Shown: positions 34,483 through 45,345 of the stretch, in pieces
Position numbering within the stretch: the stretch's first letter is position 1
How the letters are laid out: each line of letters starts with the position of its first letter
Assembly: GCA_020091685.1 (NCBI GenBank)
Contig: CM034610.1
Location: forward strand, 7,856,948 to 7,920,947
Source of the DNA: Lutjanus erythropterus
Lineage: Eukaryota; Chordata; Actinopteri; Lutjaniformes; Lutjanidae
Direction: 5' to 3'
DNA length: 64,000 nucleotides
Made by a program: the position numbers and the translations under genes
The notes under the pieces: generated by a model
The model's input: the letters and a program-made list of their open reading frames with translations, nothing else
Databases searched by the model: none
Told to the model about the DNA's origin: nothing

Positions 34483-34637
34483 AAAAAGCACTATAGCGTA
34501 CATTTCTCAATCGATTTCTATGAGTCGTACGTGGAGTAGAACATTTTTTTTACTTACTCCGCATAGATCATAAACCTTTCAATATAAAAAGTACTCACTG
34601 AAATTGTTTGAGAAAAGTAAACATTATAGTGCTTTTT
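34483..34637. repeat. Fold-back inverted repeat, about 30-bp arms
   Basis: Left arm 34483-34510 (AAAAAGCACTATAGCGTACA then TTTCTCAA) pairs with right arm 34608-34637. A second inner pairing involves TACGTGGAGTAG and CTTACTCCGCATA. The hairpin lies upstream of the minisatellite. Confidence 0.7.
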
Positions 34638-34795
34638 ATACAGAGAAACTGCAGCCGCAGTCCAATATGGTGGCAAAGGTTAATGTGCTGTCTACATCCA
34701 TATGACTATGGGTTTATTTGCAAGTGCCTCCTTTCTGACTGCTGGCTGCCTCGCCGTCACTTGTGCTGTCAGTGGTTTTTTGTCCAGCCTGCGCT

Positions 34796-34975
34796 GAAGC
34801 TGCTGCCTTATATTTTTTCAGTCCGCGTCCAGCTCGCCCTGAAGCTGATGTCTCTTGTTCTTTTGGTCTGCGTCCGGCCCGCACTGAAGCTGCTGCCTTG
34901 TATTTTTTCAGTCTGCGTCCAGCCCGCACTGAAGCTGCTGTCTCATGTTCTTTCGGTCTGCATCCAGCCCACGCT
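34796..34975 (+). repeat. 45-bp minisatellite, four units in A-B-A-B order
   Basis: Units start at 34796, 34841, 34886 and 34931, each beginning GAAGCTG. Units 1 and 3 share TTTTTTCAGTC, and units 2 and 4 share TGTTCTTT(T/C)GGTCTG, so the higher-order period is 90 bp. A partial further unit begins at 34976. Because 45 is divisible by three, frames stay open across it on both strands (34608-35093, 34763-35146, 34714-34929). That is a property of the array and not evidence of a gene. Confidence 0.9.
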
Positions 34976-35174
34976 GAAGCTGTCAGCCAGAGACACAGCG
35001 GTCAGAGGGATGAAGGAAGCAGGAAGGGAAAACAAGTCAGTCAAGATTCAGAGTTTTCAGAGTTTTTGGAGCCTGACCCATGTTCGGGACTAACGTCAGG
35101 ACATCTCAGTCTCCCCTGTACCAAATTTGATTTTGCTGTAGTCTAATTCTAAATCATTCAAGTGTCCCTTTAAT

Positions 35175-36443
35175 AATGTATATTTACAGCCAAAAAAACA
35201 AGAAAGTTTAGAGAGCAGCAATGGCAGAAAACAAGAATGAACATATGGAAAGCTCCAGAAATGGCCACATATATTTTCTGTTCAATAGGAAACCAATCAT
35301 TAATTGTTGGCAGAGGAGAGATTTGGCAAATCATTCTCAACTATCACCCAGGATGATAAATGTAAAAGACAAAAACATAAATGTAACTAAAAAGCTGGTT
35401 AGGAAACTTTTTTTGTGAAATTGTTTCTTATATTTCTAACCACGGGTGTCACTGACATGAGGAATAGTGTAATGTAAAGCAGCTCTGGTATGACAGCTTG
35501 TAACATTTTTCTTTTTCTGAGGAATCATAATGAGCCCTGATAGCTGCGGCTTTACTGACTGTGTCACGACACAGACATGAAACTCTTCTCCACAACCCTC
35601 ATCTGCCTTAGCTGCCTCACTTGTCATGTGGTACTGCTAAACGACACATTTCCATTTGTTTATTTCTATTTGTACAGCATGTCAAGGAGGAATAAATCCC
35701 CCCACAGATTCCACTGAGGAGTGTGTATTTGGTTTGGCCTCTGGTTTCCATTTATTTCACAACAGGTATAAATAAAGTCAACATGCAGAGATTTAAACTT
35801 GCTCTCTAAGTCATCCATCACAGTAAAAACTTTAGCTTTTTGTCAAAGTTCAATTTAATGCAGTGGTAAGCTGGGGCTCCTTGCTGGTGCATTCGAGGAC
35901 AAGCTGGCTGCTAAAAAGCACAGCATTCATGAGCTGCTGGAAAAACACAAAACAAAAGCCAACCATAGGCAAATATACGTAGATGTTGTGAAATGGCTCA
36001 TTTGAATTTGACAGCTACCTCAAATTTCAAAATGTCAAAATCATAAAAGAGTCCAGAGCAGTCCCTGCTCGTACCTCACCACACAACGATAATATGTGTG
36101 AAATTATGGTATGTTGTGGAAAATGCTGACAGTGTTGTTAAGTACACATTTTGTAGTTAATGGGTTAAAATAGATCTTTTAACATCCAATGAGATTTTTA
36201 AAGAGCCTTATGTCTTGCAGTAGTGTACATTTGTAATAATTAACATGGAGGTGAAAAGTAACAGTGAGCATCTAGTCAAGCACTGTGCTGATGTATACCG
36301 TAGTTCTGAGGTGTACTATATATACTTTAAATACATCTACACCAATGTTCACAATGATTCTTGAATTTTACAACATTGTTTTTTTTTTTTTTCTCTTACT
36401 CATACAGTAAGTCCTCAGCCTCTGTATGCAGGACTGTATTGTA
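35175..36443. other. Unassigned sequence
   Basis: No gene recognised. T runs occur near 36379-36391. Small frames at 35221-35418 and 35436-35627 have no domain. Confidence 0.35.
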
Positions 36444-36451
36444 GTGTGTAT

Positions 36452-37240
36452 TAGGGATGTGCGCAATTAGTCGCATCGTACACGATTAAATGTCGCCACC
36501 CTCGCTAGTCAGCACCAGAAATACTAGCTGGTTAAACTATTTATCAGTGTTTTATTCATGCACAATGCAAAGTAACTGTTGCCTCTAAGACGTTATGCAG
36601 CCGCTCGCCACTAGTCAGATGACAGCCCTTCTCGTCGTGCGCGTATGCTCCAGTGGCCCACACAACCCCAGATGTTTATATCAGCTAAGTGAGACAGATG
36701 ACAGCTCGTAAAACCAGCGCGGTTTGGCGGTGATTTGATCTGGTCTGTGACAGAAAAAAATGGTATATGATGGCTCTACTTGAGCAACATGTGACCACAT
36801 TCAGCGTGGACACAGACATTAAACTGCAAGCAGAGCAGCTGCTGCTAGCACTGCTAACGTTAGCCACACTGTTTAGCAGGCTGGCAGCTAACGTCAGCTC
36901 TGGGTCGGTTACCTGCCAACGCTGTGATCCTTTTTCGTTCTGAAAAGGTGAAGCATTTAGTGAGCTGCTGTCATGTTTTGTAGGTTAAGGTGTAATGTTT
37001 GTATTGCACAAGTGCCACACATTTCAGTGGCATTTACGATACAATTTGACAACTGTAGACTGTGATTAATGGTTTCAAATGTCTCTTAATTTTTTTGACA
37101 GTCTTTAACATTATCAGTTGATTAATTGTGCTCAATTTTAACTGCTTTCTGAGTGTTTCCTGGCTGTAAGATTAATCAACTAGTCTAAATGAAATTTTGC
37201 ATTTAATCGACAGAGAAATTAGTCCCCAGGAACATCCCTA
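36452..37240. mobile_element. hAT-like nonautonomous element with perfect 8-bp target-site duplication
   Basis: The left terminus TAGGGATGTGCGCAATTAGT and the right terminus, reversed (TAGGGATGTTCCTGGGGACT), are inverted repeats. The eight bases before the element (36444-36451) and after it (37241-37248) are both GTGTGTAT, exactly the size hAT transposases make. The 789-bp interior is CpG-bearing and has no transposase frame (only a 60-codon minus-strand frame at 36685-36867). It was probably mobilised in trans. Confidence 0.85.
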
Positions 37241-37248
37241 GTGTGTAT

Positions 37249-38101
37249 AAGTATGCACTTATATAGGGTTGGCAAGTAACGCAATACAAGTAACAACGTA
37301 TTTAAAATACAAAATATAAGTAGCCATATTCAAATAAAAATTTCAATTATAGTTTAATAAGGTGGTTTCCCAAAAACCATTGCTATCTTTAAAAATATAT
37401 AGATAGATTACCTGCATGCCTCATCTACGCCTACATCTACTTCTAAGAAGCACCATGAGGTAATTATAAGTTCTTTTTTGTTACGCTATGTGCTCTGTTA
37501 TGCTAATGACGGTGATGTGTGGTTTGGGCTACGTATGAGTAAACCTTGACTTGACTTGCTCATTAATCTGGCTAACCACCTGGTTAATTAGCTCAGGTGA
37601 ATTGCTAATTAGCCACAAATCCGACCTGTTTATTCAACACATGGTTCACATTATATTGTTGGACATGTATGATGTGTGTAAATTGCTCTGTGTGACTCAG
37701 CAGGACAATTTTGAAGAACTCCAGAAGTAATCCAAAGTATTTAGAATACATCACTTGTAGTGGAATACGTCTTAAAAGAAAGCCTTTCAACCCTGCGCTC
37801 ATGTCACTCCATGAGGTATCAACAAATTGAACCTCTGAACTTTTATATTAGGTGAATGCAATCTTTCTATGAGGATTAGACACTTCTCAACTTACAGAAT
37901 AGATGCATAAATTTGTACTCCATTTTCAAAAACGCCCTGCTCACAGATGGCCCAACCACGTAGGTGTTTTCACTTAATTCATTTAAGACATTAGACCTCT
38001 TTTAAAGACAGTGGAGGAGTATGCAAAATGTGCTTTGATTGCCATCTCTGTCACTCTCTAGTGGGCGGGATAAATTACACTTTGTCATTATTATTGATGT
38101 G
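37249..38101. other. Unassigned sequence
   Basis: 37265-37310 (GGCAAGTAACGCAATACAAG) may be the edge of another old element. No gene recognised. Confidence 0.3.
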
Positions 38102-39554
38102 TTAAAGGTATAGTTTGGATTATTTGAGGTGGGGGTTTGTGTAGTTCTTATCCATAATCAGTGTATTAGCTACAGTAGAGGGAGTCGGCCATCACACCTC
38201 CAATTTGAAGAAACAGAAGTAAGTGGGACTTTGGTGAATCCAAATCAAGCTTTTAAAACACCAGCTGTCACACGGTAACACAAACAAACTAATTAATCGA
38301 GGGAGCAGCAGATCAGTATTCTGCATGATAAAATAGCTGATTTTACTGATGGAGTGCGGCGACATTTGACTTTTATAACGGTGCACAGCAAATTGAAAAG
38401 TTAAATTTATACTGTTAGTGAAATCTGAGAACGCAGAATTAATTATACTCTGGATAGGATCAAATCCCTTATATTTAACTCTCAGCTGAAAAATAGTTAA
38501 TGTCAAAACAAAGTGTTTTCAAATCAAAACTGTAAGTGTCAGAACTATTTATGCTTAACTCCAAATACCCTGGATGTGACCTTAAATTTCTCTTCTGGCA
38601 CCTGTACTTTTTTGATTTCCTATTGAGCAGAAAGCTAAGCAAGCTAATGTAAGAACAGTTTTCAGCTGTGGGCTGCTACTGTATCAAAGAGCAAAATAAT
38701 GAACATGCTCTACTGTTCTGACCAGCTCACTTACCTTAGACTATAAACACGTACAGTACATTTTAGTAATTCAGAAAAGGTCTATTTACACCTTACAGCA
38801 TTAATATGGGGCTAAAACGTTTATAATTACAAGTTACTCCTCGAAAGAATTAATGTCAACCACTACATACAATAGTTGAGAAACATTAACACTGGTTAGT
38901 GTTAAAAGTGGTAAATATTTAACTCCATGAAGAGTCATTAATTACAATAAATTCATTAAATTAATTTGACTCATATAGACAATTCAATTCTGACAGTGTT
39001 AATTTGGGTGTGCTGATTTTGCTGTGTGGCCTCCCATTTAACCTTTATTTATTCAGGGTAGGTACACTGAGAGCAATGCTCTCTTTTGCAGGAACGCCCT
39101 GATCACATTCACACTCTGGAAACTGCCCAGTACAACCACAGTCTTATCTGCCGGACACTGAGCAGCTCCACTGGAACGGTTGGGGTTAAGGGCTTTGCTC
39201 AAGGGCACTTCAGTGGTGGAAATAAGGGAGATTCAAGTGCTGTCTTTCACTTTCCCCTCAGAGATTTATCCTGCCGGCCAGGGGATTGAACCTTCTGGTC
39301 ACGAGCTCCCTTCTCTAACCTTTAGGTCATCACTGCTATCTGATGGCAAAGTGCTTACAAGAGTCTAAATATATCACACATTTAAACTGATGATTTTTCT
39401 TTTATAAGTGGCTAAAACACGTTTTTTTCTGCTGACCTGTCCACAGCAGTTCATCGCTTACCTTCTATGCCGACTGGCATCTTCTGTTGCTAATATACTG
39501 ACAGTTGATTACTTCACATAACCCCACCTCAAATGATCTGAACTATCCCTTTAA
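38102..39554. mobile_element. TTAA-type long-terminal-inverted-repeat element, copy 1
   Basis: The left end is TTAAAGGTATAGTTTGGATT, then ATTTGAGGTGGGG. The right end, reversed, is TTAAAGGGATAGTTCAGATC, then ATTTGAGGTGGGG. The similarity continues inward for over 100 bp (CAGTGTATTAGC-type and CAGTATATTAGC-type words; ACAGAAG/GATGCC), so the inverted repeats are long. The ends abut TTAA on both sides, compatible with TTAA (piggyBac-type) or TWA targeting. A separate repeat sits inside at 39035-39335. No transposase frame. Confidence 0.75.
39035..39335 (+). repeat. Dispersed teleost repeat nested in the long-inverted-repeat element
   Basis: ATTTAACCTTTATTTATTCA, CACTGAGAGCAATGCTCTCT, GGTTAAGGGCTTTGCTCAAG followed by GGCA, and GGGGATTGAACC are hallmark phrases of a widespread fish repeat. 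Its position between the two inverted ends shows insertion into the older element. Confidence 0.65.
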
Positions 39555-40559
39555 TCAAAAACACATGGGTTTGCAGCGCCTTTAAAGTTTAATGTCTGAT
39601 ATTATGAATCACCAATAATGGGCAAATAAACAGTCACAGAGTAATCAATGCTTGCTTTGGGGAATCGTTAACAGTTGCAGCCAAGCTGAACCAAGCAAAG
39701 TGTTTGGTTTCTTCTTGAACATTATCAGTTTTATGGACAAGTCATGTTATAACCATACAGATTTTTCTCATGCATGACACAGCTTGTGGTGCAACTCTGG
39801 TTAGGAGAGCAATGTCCCAGTTGCAGCTGTTCTTTCATGATTTCCCAAAGGAAACATTAATCATGAATCATTTATGTGCAAAATAAATTCAAAATGTATT
39901 TTGGACTATTACAGAGCAACATGTTCTTCAGCTGTAAATGCAGGGGTTTACATTTGTGCCGTCACTTTACAAATTTTGCAAGTCATGTTCCATGGTATTG
40001 TACAAATGTAACTTATTTTGGCGGCTTTTTATTTCCTGTATGCTTTGTGTGAGAGTTGCTGCGCATGATTTGTTAGATCAGCGCACATTAACAGGTGAAA
40101 CATTCTACGCTGTACTTTCATGAAGATAAATGAGATTCCAGGGAAGTTGGGGAGTTGTGGGAAAACCGTTATCTGACAAGAACCGGCAGGTCTGAGGGGA
40201 GAGGAAAACCAGGGAGAAAATACACACACATAGATGTTACACACTTGCACACATACTGCTGCACATGCACAAAAACATCACATGCGCGAATACACTTATT
40301 CTTACATGAGCATGTATTTGACAGATACAGATTCATTACAGACACACACACACAAACACGTGCATACACACACGCACACACCGTGGGATCCTTGTTGCAC
40401 ATATCCAAAACACTAACCACACTGTTTACCCACCTACGCTCAACTGTTGCTTGTTACCACGACAACGCCAGCAGCCATAACTCCCTATATTGACTGAAAC
40501 GATCATTAATCTTTTCAAGTCTCTCCCAATGGACCAGTAATGATATGTTAGTATTCCAA
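39555..40559. other. Unassigned sequence with CA words
   Basis: Interrupted CA repeats at about 40222-40380. The frames at 40155-40493 and 40169-40420 are translations of these. No gene recognised. Confidence 0.4.
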
Positions 40560-40599
40560 CCTCCTCGTACCACAGCGTTGGTGGACTATCATCCACCAA

Positions 40600-40755
40600 A
40601 TGAAAATATGAGGCAATGGTATGTTGGAGACATGGAGAGAGGTTGCCAGTTTGAATCCCGGAAACTGTGACCGGGGATAGAGCATGTAGTATGCTCTCCG
40701 TTCCCTCAAAGACTCCCAATGGGACAGAGTAAAAAAAAAAAAAAAAAAAAAAAAA
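40600..40755 (+). mobile_element. SINE-like retroposon with 25-A tail
   Basis: GAGGTTGCCAGTTTGAATCC resembles an RNA polymerase III B box. It is followed by CTCCGTTCCCTCAAAGACTC and a pure A run of 25 at 40731-40755. A tRNA-derived head with a poly(A) end is typical of SINEs. The A box and 5' boundary are not clear, and no target duplication was found. Confidence 0.5.
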
Positions 40756-41439
40756 TGTGCGGTGAGTTTGGATCAGTGGTCACTTTATTGACCACTGGTG
40801 ATGAAAGAAGGGGCTCCCAAACCAATCCACTTGAGTGAGGGTCTCACTAAAACAGCACACAGATCCTTTGAAGGATTCAGATGAGTATCCAAATTTTATA
40901 TTTAGCTATACTTAATGAACATCGCAAATCACAAGTAAGGGCTGATTTACAGTTAGTGGGTCATTGTGACAAAAAAATCCCAGAGGGTGGTGCAGGAGCC
41001 CAACACGAAGCCGTACTTACCCACTTACTATACATTATCCCACTGACTACACTGCTATTTACTTTAAAAAATAATCTGACACAAAATATTAACTTATAAA
41101 TGATTTTATTACTGGAAAAAAAATATATATATTTTATTTCCATTTGATCAGAACTGCATCCATAGTGACCATTTGTTATTCATTCTTCTGCAACATGCCT
41201 CATCACCAAGGCCATGACCCCCACTGATACTGACCACCCCCACACTACACGTAAAATTAATAATAATAATTTGCAGTCACCTGGCTCTGTTTTGTACATT
41301 ACTTCACCTCCTTTACTGTGAACTTTCACATTCCATGTCAAACTTTCCACTCTCCTATATAACAACTGCACAGCCTTTATATATGTAGAGTTATATACAT
41401 AGTTATATATTTAAATAACAGCCACTTGCAAATATTGTT
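40756..41439. other. Unassigned sequence, possibly LINE 3' UTR in its second half
   Basis: 41140-41400 may belong to the LINE whose tail ends at 41657, but no coding remnant is visible. An AT dinucleotide run lies near 41121-41136. Confidence 0.3.
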
Positions 41440-41657
41440 TTGACCATTTTTTAAATTTCATTTTTTTTGTGTGTGAGTGTATTTATTGTCTACTCTCTAT
41501 ATTTCTATTTATGCTATTTAAAACTGTTAGTGCTTGCCTTAATCTCTACAATTTATATTTTTAATACTATGTCTGTTGTTCTGCACCAACATGCCACAGC
41601 AAATTCCTTGTAAGTGAAAACCTACTTGGCAATAAAAATCATTTCTGATTCTGATTG
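41440..41657 (+). mobile_element. LINE 3' end with GATTCT tail
   Basis: GCAAATTCCTTGTAAGTGAA, CTACTTGGCAATAAAAATCA and the terminal TTCTGATTCTGATT are diagnostic, from memory, of the 3' UTR and microsatellite tail of a fish non-LTR retrotransposon (Rex/L2-like). The coding part is missing, as expected for 5' truncation. Confidence 0.65.
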
Positions 41658-42163
41658 CACTGCTCTGCTAGTCAAAAATAACAAACTCCAGAATGCTGTA
41701 ATTGCCCAGTCAGAATCAAGTATGAAACAAAGCCATGTAATAAACTGCTGTAATGTACAAACTGTTGCAATGTACTTTCCTGTCAAACTTTGTCAGTACT
41801 CTGAAAATGTTAAAGCCCCCACTGAAGTGAACAGAATTGAATCATTGCTTCATACGATATAATATGCACACACTGTAAATACACAAGCCAAAGCCAAAGG
41901 TGAAATAAATTTAAAGAAAAATAAAAAGCCAATCCACGTCAAGTCGATTTAAAATCTTTGTGTCAAAGTGCCTAACGGGGTCAACAAGTTTTAAAATTGG
42001 GAAGCTCTGATGATATTCAAAGTGACTGACAATATTATTTAAAAGACTGCTAGAAAGATTGCTAAAGAAAGACTTTTTGTAAGGGTAAAATACTTTTTGT
42101 TTAAAAATGAAGAGCCGCGATATCACTCTGTTCAAGGCAACCAGAGTTCATTTCCAGAAACAA
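41658..42163. other. Unassigned sequence
   Basis: AT-rich. Frames 41614-41862 (plus) and 41911-42135 (minus) have no domain. Confidence 0.3.
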
Positions 42164-42287
42164 CAGTTTATTGGTTTTTGGCCCTTTAACATTAATTTTA
42201 CCTTTGTGATTTCCCGCTGCCTCGACTGGTTAATTTGTATTGTTGTGTGACTTTACATGTTTTAAAGGGCCAAAAACAGATAAACTG
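42164..42287. mobile_element. 124-bp fold-back element
   Basis: Left arm 42164-42192 (CAGTTTATTGGTTTTTGGCC then CTTTAA) pairs with right arm 42257-42287, whose reverse complement starts CAGTTTATCTGTTTTTGGCC. The 64-bp loop is unremarkable. Structure as in short palindromic MITEs. Confidence 0.7.
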
Positions 42288-43250
42288 GTAAAATGACCTT
42301 TTTCTTGTAGAAGGAGAGAGGTCGTTGATATACCTGCGGTTTCTTTTTAAACATAAGCATCTTACTTTCTTAAAAAAGCAAAGAATGAAACTTCAGAAAG
42401 AGCCACATTGCAGAGACTCCTCTCCCAAGATGGACAGACATGCAGAACAGACAGAAATAACAATACAATATTAATATAAATAATCAAAGTTACTTAGTTA
42501 ATACCCAGTTGGCCTGAACCATATTTGTTGCAGTTGCCTACTACACTAAGGTCTACCATGGTCAAAATACACGAAACTGGAATTGTCCCACCTTTTTATT
42601 TCATAAATAATAACACTGGATATTTTAAAGACATATTGACGGCCAAACTGGAAATGTCCAAGGTTTTCCTTTTGTAAATCTAGTCACTTTATTTTAGAAA
42701 TGTGTACTGAGACTATTTTGTTGCCACAGTTTTTGTCAAACAGTATTTTGGGTAAACTTGATGATTAAAATCAAGACAGAAAGCTGCATTTCATCATCCA
42801 GTTTCAAAAAGTTTTTGACAATTGATGGCGTAGGAAATAACTGTGGCATTTTGGTCATCCAAAATACCACAGTTATTACCCACCCACTTGACAAGATTAC
42901 AAAACAAGGGTGATGTCATTGCTTACTCGAAAAGGACAAATTCTGAGTATTTTAATGTAACCAGTTTGTATGATGAAAGTACATGAATACTTGGATTTAA
43001 TTTCCACATGATGGTGTCTTAAGAATTTAAATACTCTGGTCTCAACCTCATCCAGCCAACCTCTGTTTCTAAAGCACCAAGCCTGAAGCTTGTCCCATTA
43101 CCCACACATATAGCTTAGCAATACTAATATGAGCATTGTCATTCTAAAATTCCCTTTCCTTGCATTTTCCACACTGTGGGTGGACTGCATAACTTCTGTG
43201 GATAACAGTCTTAGAAAATCACACTGCCTTTTAAGAAACTGAAAGTGAGT
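42288..43250. other. Unassigned sequence with one tight hairpin
   Basis: Nothing is recognised except the hairpin at 42830-42883. The minus frame 43098-43340 overlaps the Tc1 left end and has no domain. Confidence 0.35.
42830..42883. repeat. Tight inverted repeat, 4-base loop
   Basis: AATAACTGTGGCATTTTGG (42836-42854) and CCAAAATACCACAGTTATT (42859-42877) pair with one mismatch around TCAT. The pairing extends imperfectly about six bases further. At roughly 25 bp the stem is shorter than usual for a pre-miRNA. Confidence 0.75.
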
Positions 43251-44256
43251 TAACCCTCTGTTCCAAAGAAGTTTTGATGTTGTGAAAAATGTGAATAAAA
43301 ACAGAACATTTTTACTTGTATGCAGTTGAATACAGCACAAAGGCTAATTATTTAATGTCCAAACCGATAAACTTTAGTGTTTTGGTAACACTTAACAATA
43401 AAAGTAAATTAACATCGGTTAATGCTAAGTAACAATGAACAGTTAATTAATAGTTAACTAATGTGTCGAGTAATCATTTACTAATGGTATTCACATAAAC
43501 TACACTAATTCATCCATTAGTCAGATTCACATGTTAACTATGGCATGAAATCATACATTAGTTAATTCCTAATTCATACATTGTTTAATGTTAATTATGC
43601 CAATAATTCATATGTTAGTTAATATTAAATATGGCATTAATTAATACATTAGTTAACACTTAAATCATACATTAGTAAGTGCTCAATTCATACATTAGTT
43701 AATGTTAATTCATACGTTAGTTAATGTTAATTAATACGCTAGTTATACGTAAGTTATACGTTACCATTTATAAATGGTGCTCATGTTAACGAAGGTATTA
43801 ACTGACACATTAGTTAAGGCTTTATAGGCATTAACTTACAGTTAATTAATAGTTAACAAATGTGTCTAATAATCATTTATTAACGTCATAGGAAACATTA
43901 GCACAATCAGTAAATTATTACTTGACACATCAGTTACTATTAATTAACTGTGACTTAATGCTTATTAAGCATTAACTGATATGAATTAATGGGCCCTTAT
44001 TGTAAAGTGATTCCACTGTTTTTTGTAAATACACTCAGTCTGAATTTGATGCCTGCAACATGTTCCAAAAGAGTTGGGGTGGGAGCTTGTTTACGACTGT
44101 AATCCTTTGAGGAACACTCAGTAAGCGTGTAGGAACTTAAGACACTAACAATTTGAATGTGAAATTCTTTCTCATTCTTGCTTGATATACGACTTCAGGT
44201 GCTCAACAGTCTGGGGTCTCTATTGTCATATTTTCTGCTTCGTAATGTACCACAAA
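43251..44256 (-). mobile_element. Tc1/mariner-like element, copy B, split by an inserted element
   Basis: The left terminus region (TAACCCTCTGTTCCAAAGAA) and 43340-43381 (TTTAATGTCC, ACCGATAAACTTTAGTG) correspond to the 3' end of the same family as 27572-28098. After an interruption at 43382-44015 the family resumes (GATGCCTGCAACATGTTCCA, CAGTAAGCGTGTAGGAAC, TCTCATTCTTGCTTGATATA, CAACAGTCTGGGGTCT) and decays near 44256. Only the transposase C-terminal region and 3' UTR are represented, with stops. It is dead. Confidence 0.8.
43382..44015. mobile_element. TTAGTTAATG-rich repeat element inserted in Tc1 copy B
   Basis: Ends are TTGGTAACACTTAACAATAA and, reversed, TGGAATCACTTTACAATAAG. Similar inverted ends with an interior of TTAGTTAATGTTAATT words are those of a very common fish repeat. 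The interior is a degenerate array of CATTAGTTAA(T/C) and TTAATTCATA units. Flanking Tc1 sequence on both sides shows it inserted into an already present Tc1 copy. Confidence 0.8.
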
Positions 44257-45164
44257 TTTTCCTTATTAATAGTAGTAGTAGTAGTAACTCTGTTGGACCC
44301 AAAAAAAACTCCTAACCCTGCCGACAGGGACTCCGTCGCAAACCTCTGGCCGACTTTCATCCCAGCACTTCACTTCATCGCTCAGTCTTGCAACTAAAAA
44401 CAAACCGCTCATAGCATATCCAACATACCCGAGGCCGCATTCTCCATTCTCTCGCGCCGCCTGATCGACCGCAGTGGCGTGTTTGTTTTGCTTACACGCT
44501 AGGCGAAGGCTAAGATAAATACACAGTGTTGGGGAAGCTACGTGTGATGGGTTATTAATGCAGCAGTTTATGATGGGCAAATATGCCTTGTTGCAGGGTG
44601 GGGGTGACAGGGGTTGGGGCGGGTTGTGTAATAAGCACATTTTCATCTAACCATTATGGCTTTGGGCTGAGGGAGAGGAGAGGCTGAGAGAAGACGAAGG
44701 GCGGACAATGTGAGTAAACTAAAACCTCCATCTCAGTTCCAGGTCTTTGAGTTAAAGTAAAAATGATTGTTACATGCATCATTGTTACATGGGATGTATC
44801 GGACCACCTTGGCCAACACAGTGATGGCATTTTCTTTCCACATGCTAACTCTGTCCCTATAAGCAGCTCTATTTATTCTTTTCTTGTCTGGCTTTATGAA
44901 ACACACTAAAATGTGAAAGACTCAAATCCCCAACTCAAACTGTGTGCAATATTAGCTATTGGTTAGCCTATAGGGGCTTGTAATCTCAATATCCATATGA
45001 CTTCACAGGCGAGGAACTTGCTGGTTCTGCTGCTCATGCAGTCTTCACAGAGCCTATGTAAACAATGAAAGGAAAAGCAGGGGGACTCTGCGCACAAGTG
45101 TTAATGGACTCATATCTGTCCTTGCACCAGTATTTGGTGTATTTATACATGCATACACAGAGGC
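44257..45164. other. Unassigned sequence with a (TAG)n run
   Basis: A TAG/AGT trinucleotide run is at 44268-44287. The 126-codon minus-strand frame 44266-44646 ends in Tyr repeats encoded by that run. Its CpG-bearing part (44325-44480) has no domain I know. A G-rich stretch (GGGTGGGGGTGACAGGGGTT) is near 44597. Confidence 0.35.
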
Positions 45165-45345
45165 CAGGGGTCCGTACTATGAAGCAGGGTTTGTGGTTAG
45201 TGAGGTAACTAACTTTAACCCTGGGTTTTCAGTACCAAGACAGCAGTTCACATCGCCATGGTAACTGATGCTGAACTTCTAACCTGCTCCAGAGCAGGTT
45301 ATTTTCATGATAAGAGATAAGCTAGGATAAAGCACCACCTACTGA
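45165..45345 (+). mobile_element. hAT-like MITE, left part (CAGGGGTCCGTACTATGAAG)
   Basis: Starts with a hAT-type CAGGGG terminus and continues GGTTAGTGAGGTAACTAACT, GGTTTTCAGTACC, CATCGCCATGGTAACTGATG and CTCCAGAGCAGGTTATTTTC, a frequent teleost repeat from memory. The right terminus is not found. Confidence 0.6.

Larger units (their letters stand above)
34060..35174. mobile_element. Candidate TTAA-bounded element carrying a fold-back and a minisatellite
   Basis: The left boundary reads TTTTAAAGGGCTACTAAACA, and the right boundary in reverse reads TTAAAGGGACACTTGAATGA. These share TTAAAGGG termini, as do the elements at 28834 and 38102. The interior holds a 154-bp fold-back (34483-34637) and four 45-bp tandem units (34796-34975). 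The outer boundaries rest on a short match, so the extent is an inference. Confidence 0.4.

Noticed and set aside
34608-35146. Two long repeat-protein-like frames (161 and 127 codons)
   Set aside because: They overlap in different frames over a 45-bp minisatellite. The opposite strand is also open, so openness is a by-product of the unit length.
42830-42883. microRNA precursor
   Set aside because: The stem is about 25 bp with a 4-base loop, too short for a typical precursor, and no flanking support is visible.
44266-44646. 126-codon minus-strand frame
   Set aside because: It ends in a Tyr run from the TAG/AGT microsatellite and lacks any domain or splice context.
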